This document shows, piece by piece, positions 52,371 to 62,560 of a DNA stretch of 64,000 nucleotides. Made by a program: the position numbers and the translations under genes. The stretch covers positions 1,426,001 to 1,490,000 of the forward strand of contig CAVNZM010000018.1 of NCBI GenBank assembly GCA_963693365.1, in the 5' to 3' direction. The notes under the pieces were generated by a model, which was not told the origin of the DNA, did no database searches, and saw nothing but the letters and a program-made list of their open reading frames with translations. Origin of the DNA: Amoebidium appalachense. Its lineage: Eukaryota > Ichthyosporea. The first letter of the stretch is position 1. Every line of letters begins with the position of its first letter.

Positions 52371-52812
52371 ATTAGGTAGGGCAAGGATCAGGGAAGGAGA
52401 CACCGGGGGGAAGGGAGGCTGAAGTTGTACCGACAGACTGACGGCCCAGGGGGGATGGGGACTGCCTAAAAAGGAAAGAGGTGGGGTAAGAAGAAGAATA
52501 AGATGGAAAAGATGAGGGGGACGAAAATGATTTCAGACAGGTAGGGTACAATGCCAAACGGTTCGGAGGAAGGAAGGGGGGAGGGGGAGGAGGAGGGGGT
52601 GGGGGGGAGAGTGTGTGCGCTTGTGTTTGTAAGCGGGGGGATGAGGGGGAGGGGGGCGTGGGAAAGAGTGGGTGTACGCATGCATGTGAAACAACGGGAG
52701 GGGGAAGGGGGGGGAAGGGGGGGGGGGGGGGGGGGGGGGAGGGGGGTATATCATGCACGTAAATTGTATATGTACATGGCCATATAATCATCATATATCT
52801 ATATATATACTT
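52371..52812. other. Purine-rich island and G-runs, no gene assigned
   Basis: 52372-52560 is non-repetitive but purine-biased, open on the minus strand without a recognisable domain; G-runs follow up to 52745. Confidence 0.4.
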
Positions 52813-52962
52813 CATAGGGGTTTACGCTGTTTACTCGAGAGACGGGTACCAATCCCATGTATGGGGGGGTTTTGCTCTGTGTATCCCCTTCAGTTATATC
52901 ACGTGCATGGAGGTCAGGTGTCGTGCTGTGCATACTGCGGATCAGTTGCATGATACCCAGCC
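52813..52962 (+). repeat. LINE/SINE tail repeat, isolated copy
   Basis: GGGTTTACGCTGTTTACTCGAG…GTATGGGG-like…TTTTGCTC…ATCACGTGCATGGAGGTC matches the tail at 15148-15262 (and inverted at 42470-42590 and 43195-43365). Here it occurs without other LINE sequence. Confidence 0.65.
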
Positions 52963-54410
52963 TAAGGTGTGAAAGACATGTATGATCTTAGTTGTCCTCC
53001 CCCCCCCCCCCCCCCCCCCCCCCCCTCCACCTCTCTCTCTCCTTTCCCTTCCTCCCCCCCCCCCCCTCCACCTCTCTCTCTCCTTTCCCTTCCTCCCCCC
53101 CCCCCCCCCCCCCTCTCCACCCTCTCCTCGCTCAAACTGTTACATATTCGGCTATAAAGTGCATAGGGGAATGATGTAATCGAATGTTTGGGGGGGGGGG
53201 GGGGGGGGGGGGGGGAGGGGGGTTTGTTTAACGGAAAAAAACCCCACGCGCACACTCCATACCCAATGTCAACAAAAGACAATGCGGATGTGTGTAGTGT
53301 GTGTGTGTGTGTCGGGGGGGAGGGGGGGGGGGGTTCGTCAAACCTTCGATACAGTGTTGAATGAGACTTGCATGGAACACATTCTGACGATCTGTGGCAC
53401 ATATAACTGTGTCCGTGTTCGTGTGAGTGTGGGTCGAGGGGGGTGATGGGATGGTTGGGATGGGGTGGGGGGATCTTTATTATTATTATTTTTTTTTGGG
53501 GGGGGGGGGAGGGGGATCTTTATTATTATTATTATCATTATTATTATTTTGGGGGAGGGGGGAGGGGGGGGGGGGGGGGGGGAGGAAGTGATGGGACTTT
53601 TTAGGGGTGGAGGTGGGATGAAGAAAAGGGGTAAGGGAGAGGTGGAAAAAGCGGAGGGGAAGGAGTGGTGTTGTAATGAAGAGAAAGGGGGCTAGAAATG
53701 CACACCCCCCTCCCGCCCCCTCTCCACCTCCACCTACCCCTCCCCCTCCACCCAGGCATGCACGCACGAGCACATACAGAAATCCTTTCCATTATCCTAT
53801 TCTTCTCTATAAACATCCCCCCCCCCCCCCCTCCCCCTCCCACCCCCTTCCCCCCTTTCTATTTTTCCTTCGTCCACGATATTCTTTGCAAAGGAGGTGA
53901 AGCAATCCCCCCCCCCCCCCCCCCCCTCCCCCCTCTATCCTGCCCCTCTACCCGCCCGCCGCCCATCAATATTCCTGTCGCCTCTTTCACTCCTTACGGA
54001 AACACACTCACGCATGTATCCACATAGACACACAATGAAACGAGAAAAACACTTTGGAAAACACACAATACCCCAGCAATAACCTTCATGTTAAAAGAAG
54101 GTCGAAAAAAAGAAAAAAGAAAACGAACAAAGAAAAAGAAAAAAGAAAAAAAGAAGAAAGAAAAAAGGGTAACGAAAGAGACAAAAAGAAAATGGGCTAG
54201 ACACATTCTCTCACTCAAACAACAGCGAGAAGCACGACTGCAGGTTCAACCCAGGGGGGGGGGGGAGGGGGGGGAGGGGGGGGGGAGGGGGGAGGGGGGG
54301 GGGAGGGGGGGGGGGGAGAGGGAGGGGTTGTAGTGAATGCGTGAAAAGACAAAACACAACCCGTCACAAGAATACAACGTGTTTCGGTGATGCCTGTGTG
54401 CATGTGTGTG

Positions 54411-54448
<38 letters not shown>

Positions 54449-54540
54449 TCGCTCTCTGTGTGTGTGTGTGTGTGGGGGGGGGGTGTCGGGGGAGGGGGGG
54501 AGGGGGGGGGAGGGGGGGCTCTTACAGAAGTGCTTGCTGT
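52963..54540. repeat. Poly-C/poly-G, ATT and GT tracts with small islands
   Basis: C-runs at 53000-53025, 53055-53065 and 53096-53112; G-runs at 53191-53215; TTATTA repeats at 53477-53548 flanking G-runs; C-runs at 53818-53830 and 53908-53926; G-rich 54256-54325; GT 54412-54446. One short minus-strand island (about 53345-53395) has splice-like ends but is too small to annotate. Confidence 0.8.
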
Positions 54541-54746
54541 CACCGGACTGAGAAAATATCAATTTGGTCTGCTCAAAGCCTGTGGGTGTGGAAATTTAAT
54601 TGGTTGCTTGTCATGCAAAAATAAGTAGTGGTAGGGAAAAAGCAACAACAATTGCAGGTCGGTTGTGTGGACAAAAGTGGAGTTGGAGTGGGGAAGTGGC
54701 AGCTGAGTTATCTTCTGGGTGTGCGTATTTGTATGTGTGTGTGTGT

Positions 54747-54781
<35 letters not shown>

Positions 54782-55047
54782 AGGGGGGGATGAAAGGGGG
54801 GAGTGCATGAGTGATTGGGTGGGGGGAAGAGGGGGGGGGGGGAGGGGGGGGGGGGGGGGGGGAGTTGGGATGGAAGATCAGAAGGACTAGTGGAGCAAAA
54901 TGGGGGAGTATGGAAAGGAAGAAGGCAGGAGAGTGAGGGTAGAGAGGGAGCAAGGGGGGGGGGGAGGGGGGGGGGGGGGGAGAGTGGGACCGGGGGCCAG
55001 GGCTGGGAGGGGTTGGGGAAAAGGGGGGGGGGGGGAGGTTATGTTGA

Positions 55048-55092
<45 letters not shown>

Positions 55093-55260
55093 TTGTGTGT
55101 GTCGTGTTGTGGTGTGTGTGTGCGTGTGTGTGTGCGCGCGCACGCGTGTGCTTGTGTGTGTCTGTGTGTGTGTGTGTGTGTGTGTGGAGGGACCTACGAG
55201 AGGGTGTGTGTGTGGGGGAGGGGGGGGGAGGGGGAGGGGGAGGAGGGGAGGGCATACTTG
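54541..55260. repeat. Unique island then G-rich and GT-rich DNA
   Basis: 54530-54720 is non-repetitive, with a plus frame (EVLAVTGLRKYQFGLLKACG) ending in a stop at 54628 and no clear domain. Then G-runs 54749-54780, 54829-54862 and 54955-54980, and GT/GCGC 55055-55190. Confidence 0.65.
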
Positions 55261-55600
55261 TTTCACCAAAAAGTGGAAGATCGACGAGTTTCTTTAAGGG
55301 TAGATGAAGGTCAAAGTGCCACAGCTGTTAAAGAAGCACCAAATTATCAGGGTGCATATACGAAACAAACCGCAAAGACAGGTGTTTTTTTTTTGGTTTT
55401 TTTTTCCCCTCTATTTTGAAGAGAGTGGCATTCGTATGGGTGGCACAATTTAGTTCATGATTTTGAAACCCAATTTTTAGAACGGTTTGCTCATTGAAAT
55501 AAAATGAACAGTAAGAAGCAGTGTGTTTATAAAATTCATCCAATTTCCCTTAAGAGGGTCTGTCTTGATTGAACAAGAAATAGCACCGATCAATAAATAT
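55261..55600. other. Unique stretch with a weak plus-strand candidate exon
   Basis: 55255-55380 is open ([34 protein letters not shown]) and followed by CAG/GTGTTT, but no good acceptor precedes it. No family recognised. Confidence 0.25.
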
Positions 55601-55850
55601 GTAATATTTCTTAGATAAGAACTACCGGATCTACATATGAGTAACCTACATAGAGTAACTACCATATGTGTGGTAACTACCGCATCTTTTGTACCTAACA
55701 TATCTGAACACACACAGTAACAGATACATATATTGTAACTAGCATATTTATGGTATGGTAACTATAAATATTAAAACCAAAAGTTTCAACTACCATATTT
55801 ATGGTTACTAGATGCAGAATTTCCAACTAGCATATCTAGGGAAACTAATA
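55600..55850. repeat. Degenerate AT-rich repeat (GTAACTACCATATTTATGGT)
   Basis: A loosely repeated unit around GTAACTACCATAT…ATGGTA, with five or six diverged copies. CCATATTTATGG forms a short palindrome. Confidence 0.6.
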
Positions 55851-55948
55851 TATATCCATGATTTCCTTTTATGGGCATACCTGCATGCTGTACCTCACCA
55901 ATCCCTCGTCGTATTCACCCACGGAAGGGGTTGTTCGGTACGAGACTT

Positions 55949-55949
<1 letters not shown>

Positions 55950-56035
<86 letters not shown>

Positions 56036-56042
56036 TGCGTGC

Positions 56043-56093
<51 letters not shown>

Positions 56094-56111
56094 CGTACGT
56101 GTGTGCGTGCA

Positions 56112-56149
<38 letters not shown>

Positions 56150-56152
56150 TGT

Positions 56153-56205
<53 letters not shown>

Positions 56206-56208
56206 TGC

Positions 56209-56263
<55 letters not shown>

Positions 56264-56265
56264 CA
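55950..56265. repeat. Compound (GT)n and (GTGC)n microsatellite
   Basis: GT tracts alternate with GTGC runs (56017-56043, 56187-56214). The pattern GTGC-GT-ACGTGTGTGCGTGC-GT appears duplicated, so the array grew partly by segment duplication. Confidence 0.93.
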
Positions 56266-56299
56266 CGCAGGTGTGGGTGTGCGTGTCTAGCGTGTGTTT

Positions 56300-56323
56300 T
56301 GGCCGTGGAGGGACCCGGGAGAA

Positions 56324-56359
<36 letters not shown>

Positions 56360-57003
56360 GAGAGAGGGGGGGGGGAGGGGGGGGGGAAAGGTTATGAAGA
56401 TTCAGCCTTGTTTCATTTTCCTTCTTCCCCAACAAGAACAACAAAACCAAATAATAATTTAAAAGTAGAAATAGAATAGCTACACCAAAAAATTAATATG
56501 AATAATGCGAGAACTTGATGCCACAGCCCATGAAAGTTGGGTGGGTGCATGTGTGTCTGAGTGGGTTGATCCTTGATTGCATTTTCTTCTTCTTCTACTT
56601 CTTCCTTTTTTATGTATTATTTATTTATTTATTTATTTATTTTGGGAGGGAAGGGAGGGGAGGCGTGCGAGCGGCGGGGGGGAGGGGGGGGGGGGGGGGG
56701 GGGGGGGAGGATCAACCGGTATAGAATACAAATTTACAAAAAGAATTACGTACCATATATCCGTTAGCCCTGTCTGATACCCCCGATCTAAATAAAATAC
56801 ATTAATACCAAAAAAAAATCAAAAATTGCGATTTTGGCAGATCAACCCAGCACGGCGCAAAAAGAAAACGTGAGTGACAGACTCCCATGGGGTTAGGAAG
56901 ATATTCTCACAACATCTGGCTCCGACATGTTCAACACAGTTGATTTTTTTTGTCATTTCTTTTCTTCTTTTCTTGCTCCTTTCCTTCTTGTCGTTTTTCT
57001 TCT

Positions 57004-57054
<51 letters not shown>

Positions 57055-57174
57055 CGTCCATTTTTTTCTTTTCGTCTCTTTTCTCTTATTTTTTCTTTTC
57101 TTCTCTTTTCTCTACTTCTCTTTCTTTTCTCTCTTTTTTCTTGTCTTTCTTTCTTTCTCTTTTCTTTTCTTTTC

Positions 57175-57210
<36 letters not shown>

Positions 57211-57222
57211 TTTTTTGGGGGG

Positions 57223-57268
<46 letters not shown>

Positions 57269-57300
57269 TTAATCACTCAGTCGATATCCGTCCTTTGTGA
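56300..57300. repeat. Poly-G, TTTA repeats, poly-C of about 46, CTTTT repeats and poly-G of about 44
   Basis: G-run 56324-56358; (TTTA)n 56617-56640; C-run 57007-57052; CTTTT pentamers 57060-57195; T-run; G-run 57224-57267. An island at 56745-56945 has a short minus frame with Cys/His (NCVEHVGARCC), not enough to name. Confidence 0.85.
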
Positions 57301-57419
57301 AGCCCAAAATAATGCAACCCTTAACCTCATGATAGGCATCAAAAATGACGTGGAGGGGTACTTGTAGCCTGGGTATGTAATCGGTTAATGTTGAGCTGGG
57401 ATTAGGTTAATTGTACAGT

Positions 57420-57512
57420 GGAACAGGTTAAGTAAATAATGAATAGGTTAAGTAAATACTGAATAGGTTAAGTAAACACTGAATAGGTTAAGTAAACACT
57501 GAATAGGAAATT
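57420..57512. repeat. 20-bp tandem repeat (GAATAGGTTAAGTAAACACT)
   Basis: Four to five units of GAATAGGTTAAGTAAACACT with one or two variants at the left end. AT-rich unique DNA follows to 57880. Confidence 0.9.
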
Positions 57513-57895
57513 GGATAACTATACACCGAACAAGAACAGGCTATGTATACAAATGAGAAAGATTTATTAAACACACCTATAGGATGTAGATGGTTAAAAT
57601 AACCACGGGGAATGGGTCAATAATACGCCGGATGGGTTATTATACACGGGGAATGGATTCCCCCCCCCACCCACCCCCTCCCCCGCACACGCACAAAAAA
57701 AATTAATAATTTAGAATATAAAAAAATAGAAATGGAAATGGGACGTTTATACAACGGCGGATAGAGAACGGTGTCTATTGTTTTTTAATAAGATTGGGAA
57801 CGGTCAATACAACGATAAACATCAATTGTTTATGGAGGCCGCCGATACGACCCATTTCTATTTTTTTATTTTTTTTTCTTGTGTGTCTGTGTGTG

Positions 57896-58061
57896 TGTGT
57901 GGGGGGGGGGGGGGGGGGGGGGGGAGGGGGGGAGGTGGTGGTGGTGGTGGGGGGGGGTTATAGGGGGGGGGGGGGGGGGGCAGCATTTGTGCATGCGTAT
58001 ATTTATGATTGCGCCAAGTTGTGTTATTAGTAAGGACCATCTGGTTATTAAGTAAGGTGGC

Positions 58062-58092
<31 letters not shown>

Positions 58093-58349
58093 CTCCTGGG
58101 ACAAACGGGAAACAGGACGGCAGCCGGATGTTGTGATTTAGAAAGGCTGCACGGAGGGACAGTGGAAGATTAGGCTGGTGAGATGCAATACAAAAAGTAA
58201 AACCTAAGGACGCGCACGTGTGTGAGTGTGTGTTTGGGTGTGTGCACATGGGTGTGTGTGTGTGTGTGTGTGTGTGGTTGTGGGGGGGGGGAGGGGGGGA
58301 GGGGGGGAGGGGGGGGGGGGATAGGTGGGGAAGGGGGTGAGGAGGGGTT

Positions 58350-58380
<31 letters not shown>

Positions 58381-58445
58381 CATGCGTGGATGCATGTGTT
58401 TATGATTGCGACAAGTTGTGTGAGAAGTGTGTTCCCACACACGTC
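57896..58445. repeat. Two copies of a second C-tailed short repeat, with poly-G
   Basis: GCAGCAT…TTTATGATTGCG(C/A)CAAGTTGTGT occurs at 57980-58028 and 58375-58426. Each is preceded on the plus strand by a G-run, i.e. each ends in poly-C when read on the minus strand. It resembles the S family in layout, not in sequence. The island at 58090-58205 is open on the minus strand without a known domain. Confidence 0.6.
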
Positions 58446-59260
58446 TCTGCGTGCTCAGTGCTGGATATTCGTGTGTCAATGAGCGTAGAGTGATCTCTTC
58501 GTGTATAAACCCGTGTACCCCATGTATTTCTTCTTCTGTTTGATGGTTGGTTAGTATGTCTCATTTTCCGATTTTCTGAAGACATCTAAGTTACGGTATT
58601 CGATACAAGAAGAGAAAGGGAGTTGTTGCATGCATGTGTCCATGTTTTAGGGGGAGGGGAGGAGGGGGGAGGGGTGTGTGTGTGGGGGGGGGGGGGGGGG
58701 GGGGGGAGGACTGGTGGGCAAGGGGAGGGGGGAAGGGGGGGGGGGGAAGGGGGGGGAAGGGGGAGGGGGGGAGAGAGAGATGGGAGGGGGCTTTCGATGG
58801 TTGGTCTTATGAGAGCAAAGAGAGGGTAGAAACTGTGCAGAAATAAAAGGCGGAGGTGGCAGGCGGGGGGGGGGGGGGGGGGGGGGGGGGGAGGAAGGGG
58901 GAAGGAAGGAGGACTACTTTGGGGGGGGGGGGGGGGGGGGGGGGGGATGGATAAGGAGGCATGTTGGTGGTAGTAGGGACTTTAGTAGTGGTAGTGGGAG
59001 GGATACAGTACAGCTTGCTTCTTTTGTTGTAGAAACTTCCTGTAGTCTCCCTGTTCCTTAACGCCGTTGAAATGTTCCTTCGCCTAGCCATGTTTTCTGT
59101 AGAGCATCGTCGTGGAGAATTTCTGGTTGTATAGCTCACCCCTCTTTCGTTGTGTACAGGTGGGTTTTTTTGTAAACAGTGCTTTGGCCTCCTGCGGGTG
59201 TATATCCCAGTTTAACTTTCACCTTTAGTCTTTATTCAAGATAGCTTAGCGTGCTATTCA
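58446..59260. other. G-runs and a unique stretch, no gene assigned
   Basis: G-rich at 58650-58790, 58863-58891 and 58919-58946. 58950-59140 is open on the minus strand (Arg/Ser/Thr-rich, ARRRNISTALRNRETTG) without a domain. 59140-59260 is unique. Confidence 0.45.
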
Positions 59261-59806
59261 TTGGAGTTTCTTCCATTCTCAATCCAGGTTTTTATTCGTC
59301 CCGGATTTCGAGGGCTTTGTGTCAAAATGCGTAGATCACCCGTAAGGTCGAAGCCTTGTGAGTTAATTCTAATTCCTCTACTTGTCACTCTTTTTCAGTT
59401 CTTTCTCTCTCTCTCTTTCTTTCCTCACTCCCTCTCCCTCTCTCACACACCCACACCTCCTCTCTCCCTCGTCTCTCAGCCTTTGGCCACACTCCGAGGC
59501 CTAGGCTCCCGACAGCTATGCATGCCAACCGCCGAAGGAACCTCAGCGCTCTTTTTTCGCGCCAAAATCAGAAAAGTACGCCAAGATTGGGCGATCGATA
59601 TCGATAAACTATATTTGGTTCACACTTGCGAGCCTCGGGAGTCAGTTGCGACGTGTACAGACAGGCGACTCACGTGGCCCGTGTCCGATTACTCCGAGTT
59701 GACTCTGGTAGAGACAGCTTTTCCCTCTGCCCCCTCTAGATCTGTTATTCCCTCTAGTAGTAATAGTCTACCTGCTCTCCCTCACCGGCCATTCTACTGT
59801 GCATGA
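59261..59806 (+). CDS. Unrecognised 181-codon open frame
   Basis: It opens at ATG 59261. It contains a CT-repeat-derived hydrophobic/Ser stretch (codons 45-70), then a more protein-like part (RAKIRKVRQDWAIDIDKLYL, ESVATCTDRRLTWPV) and a Ser/Pro-rich end. No domain recognised. It may be the start of a LINE ORF or an exon; the region to the right becomes AT-rich and organelle-like. Confidence 0.3.
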   Translation: MEFLPFSIQVFIRPGFRGLCVKMRRSPVRSKPCELILIPLLVTLFQFFLSLSFFPHSLSLSHTPTPPLSLVSQPLATLRGLGSRQLCMPTAEGTSALFFRAKIRKVRQDWAIDIDKLYLVHTCEPRESVATCTDRRLTWPVSDYSELTLVETAFPSAPSRSVIPSSSNSLPALPHRPFYCA

Positions 59807-60143
59807 GGCTGCACATGCAAGGGGCTTCCTGCAGCTGCAGCCTAATAATATTAGATCTGCCCCGGTGGATTCGGGGCCCCACATATATGGCCCAACACCA
59901 GATGATGGTGTTCATGTCAAGTTCGTTGATTTGTGCACCGGAAAAGCTTGCAGAACGTATGCAACTATTTCCACGTAGAGTATTAGCTACAATAATTTCG
60001 GTAGTTGCTTTATTAATGATGGGTAGATAAAAAGAAATTTTAAAGGGAATGGAACGACTAGGGTTAATTCTTTTAGCTCCTTGGAAGGTGATGGAGTTCT
60101 TCTACTCATAACGACTCCGAAGTTCTCTACTCTATTCTTATTT

Positions 60144-60237
60144 GAAGCTTTCGTCAAAATATAAGGAGTAAATAAAAATCTTAGCGTATTCTGGATTTAG
60201 GATTTTTATTTACTCCTTATATTTTGACGAAAGCTTC
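60144..60237. repeat. Perfect 37-bp inverted repeat (hairpin) with 20-nt loop
   Basis: 60144-60180 (GAAGCTTTCGTCAAAATATA…AATC) is the exact reverse complement of 60201-60237. No mismatches; A+T-rich stem. Confidence 0.95.
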
Positions 60238-60542
60238 TACTGTATACATATTTATTTGATTACTTTTACTTTGTCCATTTTGCTAAACATTAGGGGTACC
60301 AGAAACAGTATTAGAAGACAAAAGTCTGTATAATGTGATCATCACAGCGTACACATTCATATTTATTTTTTCCCTGGTAATGTAGTAGAAGAATGTGGGC
60401 TCAAGTTAGGGTTGTTAAATTAATCTTATAATTAACTTTCCAAATTTTTACTAGAATCTCAGTAGAGTCACCGCTCTAAAATTACTCGCATTAAAGTAAT
60501 AAGAACTTTTCAAGTTCTGCAATACCTATTACACCAAAAGTA

Positions 60543-60616
60543 ATTTATATAGCTCAATAAGATAAAGCAGTACCCTTTTAATGTACTAGTTGTAGGTTCA
60601 AGTCCTATTTGAAGAG
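60543..60616 (+). tRNA. tRNA-Lys(TTT)-like sequence, acceptor stem decayed
   Basis: D-arm TAGCTCAATAAGATAAAGC; anticodon stem GTACC/TGTAC with loop CTTTTAA (anticodon TTT); T-arm GTAGG-TTCAAGT-CCTAT. The 7-bp acceptor stem does not pair well, so it is probably a pseudogene. Confidence 0.5.
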
Positions 60617-60633
60617 AGGCAAACAGGGTAGAG

Positions 60634-60708
60634 ATATCTAGTTAGCCCAAATGATAAAGCATAATCCTTACAAGATTAAGACTATAGAATCAAGTTAGTA
60701 TTGTCAAA
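60634..60708 (+). tRNA. tRNA-Val(TAC)-like sequence, T-arm decayed
   Basis: Anticodon arm TAATC-CTTACAA-GATTA pairs perfectly (anticodon TAC), and a D-arm-like TTAGCCCAAATGATAAAGC precedes it. The T-stem and acceptor stem do not pair. Confidence 0.4.
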
Positions 60709-60755
60709 GTAATCCTAACTCTTCAAGTCTTGCAATACTTATTACATCAAAGGTA

Positions 60756-60828
60756 ATTGATATAGCTTAATAGGATAGAGAGTACACTTCTAATGTACTG
60801 GTTGTAGGTTCAAGTTCTACTATCAACT
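60756..60828 (+). tRNA. tRNA-Arg(TCT), mitochondrial type
   Basis: Cloverleaf: acceptor ATTGATA/TATCAAC (six of seven pairs), D-arm GCTTAATAGGATAGAG, anticodon stem GTACA/TGTAC fully paired with loop CTTCTAA (anticodon TCT), T-stem GTAGG/TCTAC with loop TTCAAGT. Good fold apart from the first acceptor pair and a short D-stem. It may be an intact copy of an organellar tRNA. Confidence 0.65.
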
Positions 60829-60836
60829 TATATATG

Positions 60837-60909
60837 GCTAGTGTAGCTTTATGGTGAATCATCTGTATTGTAAATAAAAAAAATGTAGATTCAAGTCCTG
60901 CTACTAGCT
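60837..60909 (+). tRNA. tRNA-Tyr(GTA)-like sequence
   Basis: The acceptor stem GCTAGTG/TACTAGC pairs at all seven positions. The T-arm GTAGA-TTCAAGT-CCTGC pairs at four of five. The anticodon loop TTGTAAA gives GTA, but its stem has only three pairs and an A-run follows, so it is partly decayed. Confidence 0.5.
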
Positions 60910-61030
60910 CTCGAGTTATTTACAGTATGCGTCCGCGCCTAACATACCGCCCCGACAAGGGTCGAGGTCGTTATGTTAAATTTTAATTGGTATCTAAAAA
61001 TAGGCTCCCAGAGCCCGTCTCGATTATGTT

Positions 61031-61032
<2 letters not shown>

Positions 61033-61066
<34 letters not shown>
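61033..61066. repeat. Poly-C tract and CCCG-rich DNA
   Basis: About 34 C, followed by GCCC repeats to 61095, ending the organelle-like segment. Confidence 0.9.
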
Positions 61067-61199
61067 CCCCGCCCGCCCGCCCTCCCGCCCCGCCCAGGAG
61101 GCCACACTGAGCCTCTCCATCGGGCGGGGAATCCGCAAACCGCTAAATGACATAAATATAGTAGTAAACAAATAATAAATTGATCAAATGAATGAATAA

Positions 61200-61335
61200 A
61201 CAAAGAATACTTATACTAGTTCCTTTTTGAGATGGTGAAAAAAAAGGGGGGGAAATTCGGAAAAGAAAAAAAAAAACTTTGAAAAAAAAAAAAAAAAAAG
61301 AAGCTGAAAGCGTGAAAGCCTATGTGTGTGTGTGT

Positions 61336-61410
<75 letters not shown>

Positions 61411-61599
61411 AAATCTAAATCAATACTTGAAAGTCTAGCATTTAGTACATCAAGTCCCCCCCCCCCCCCCCCCACCCCCCCCCCTCTCCCCTCCTCCCCA
61501 ACCCGCTAAATAAGTAAATATAGAGGAAATCAATAAGAAATTGATTCAAATAATAATAAAAACATACTAATTTTTTTCAAGGGGACCAAATCAAAAAAG

Positions 61600-61653
<54 letters not shown>

Positions 61654-61700
61654 CAACTCATACAAACAAGGACGTACTAGTCTTTCTGCTCCCTCACACC
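61200..61700. repeat. A-runs, GCGC/(GT)n, poly-C and (CA)n
   Basis: A-run 61281-61299, GT 61324-61406 with GCGC core, C-run 61457-61487, CA 61604-61650. Near-identical AT-rich words (AATAAATTGATCAAATGAAT and AAGAAATTGATTCAAATAAT) near 61175 and 61530 suggest an older tandem duplication of this stretch. Confidence 0.8.
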
Positions 61701-61772
61701 TTACTCTCACACCTTACGAATTTGGCACCACACACCTACACGAGTAAGAGGCAACCCCTTCCCCTTCGCCTC

Positions 61773-62219
61773 CTACAAATCCGTATTCAGGGTTTCATCA
61801 AGCTCCAAACCATTACCGTAACTCACACGGAAAAGAAACCCCCTTTTCTGGGCACCACCCACTATCACCCCACGCAGCCAGCCCACCAAACTAAACCTGC
61901 GCAAGATCTCACACCCATGCAAATTGCTACCCAACCGGGGGCACTCCTTAACTACTTCGTACCCCTCAGGTATCTCCCATTCGTTCTCCTCCTCCTGTTT
62001 CTCCTCCTCCTCCTCCTCCTCCTCCTCCTTGCCCTCCTCCTCCTCCTCGCCCTCCTCCTCCTCCTCCTGCGAGCCGCTCTCGTCGCCACTACCGATTTCA
62101 TCATCCACCTCATCCTCCAAATCCTCGGGATCCTTTTCGGCCTCGTCTGCCTCCGGTACCTCCTGATAATCACCCACGAGCCCCCAATCATTTTGTACCC
62201 TGCCATCGATGCTAAGGTT
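61773..62219 (-). CDS. Acidic unrecognised open frame, minus strand, probably an exon or transposon 3' end
   Basis: Open over 148 codons with no ATG at its start. It contains QNDWGLVGDYQEVPEADE, a long Glu tract encoded by (TCC/CCT)-type repeats, then WEIPEGYEVVKECP and GWLRGVIVG…FLFRVSYGNG, ending at a stop near 61773. The last part looks like a small beta-rich domain that follows an acidic linker; I recall similar tails after transposon proteins but cannot name the family. A possible acceptor (CCTTAG) sits just upstream. Confidence 0.35.
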   Translation of the reverse strand, partial: NLSIDGRVQNDWGLVGDYQEVPEADEAEKDPEDLEDEVDDEIGSGDESGSQEEEEEGEEEEEGKEEEEEEEEEKQEEENEWEIPEGYEVVKECPRLGSNLHGCEILRRFSLVGWLRGVIVGGAQKRGFLFRVSYGNGLELDETLNTDL

Positions 62220-62339
62220 TTATTTGTGGAATTTATTGACATAAATATTTTTCTGGGTAAACACGTAGGATGGGTGTTCGGTATCAACATAACCATGTAC
62301 TACTAGTAGGCTTCATTTCGTGTTTTAGCAGTTCGCGGT

Positions 62340-62560
62340 TGGCTGCCCGCACACGGGCACCTATTAGCCAATCAAAACATCAGATTCCACATATCACTAG
62401 ACCGAGTTTCGATTGGCTCGGATCAGATTTCACATATCATTAGATCGATTTTGATTGGCTCAGATCGGTAGCCTTAGGTATATAAGCACGACAGTTTTTA
62501 GCAGATCAGCAAGCTACAAACACATCTTCTGTGTTTAGCACCCACAGCCTTACAGCTATA
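62340..62560 (+). promoter_or_regulatory. Promoter-like block: repeated CCAAT-type boxes and TATA
   Basis: The inverted CCAAT word GATTGGCT occurs at about 62411 and 62453, within a repeated unit containing TTTCACATATCATTAGA, together with forward CCAATCAAA near 62368. GGTATATAAGC at about 62477-62487 is a good TATA box. AATAAA follows near 62681. The layout resembles an LTR, but no second copy or TSD lies in the window, so a solo LTR or a gene promoter are both possible. Confidence 0.5.

Larger units (their letters stand above)
59840..60985. other. AT-rich, organelle-like segment (probable nuclear copy of mitochondrial DNA)
   Basis: Composition shifts sharply to A+T from about 60030. The segment carries four closely spaced tRNA-like sequences with distinct anticodons, a perfect hairpin, and none of the CA/G/C tracts seen elsewhere. 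The words GTAGGTTCAAGT and TAGCTTAATAGGATAGAG are typical tRNA T-arm and D-arm forms. Two ~200-bp stretches (from 60515 and from 60724: CTGCAATACCTATTACACCAAA against CTTGCAATACTTATTACATC) are diverged tandem copies. Confidence 0.6.

Noticed and set aside
59803-60030. A 75-codon frame at the edge of the organelle-like segment as a mitochondrial gene
   Set aside because: It has a plausible hydrophobic end (LATIISVVALLMMG), but no mitochondrial protein I can match and no start context.
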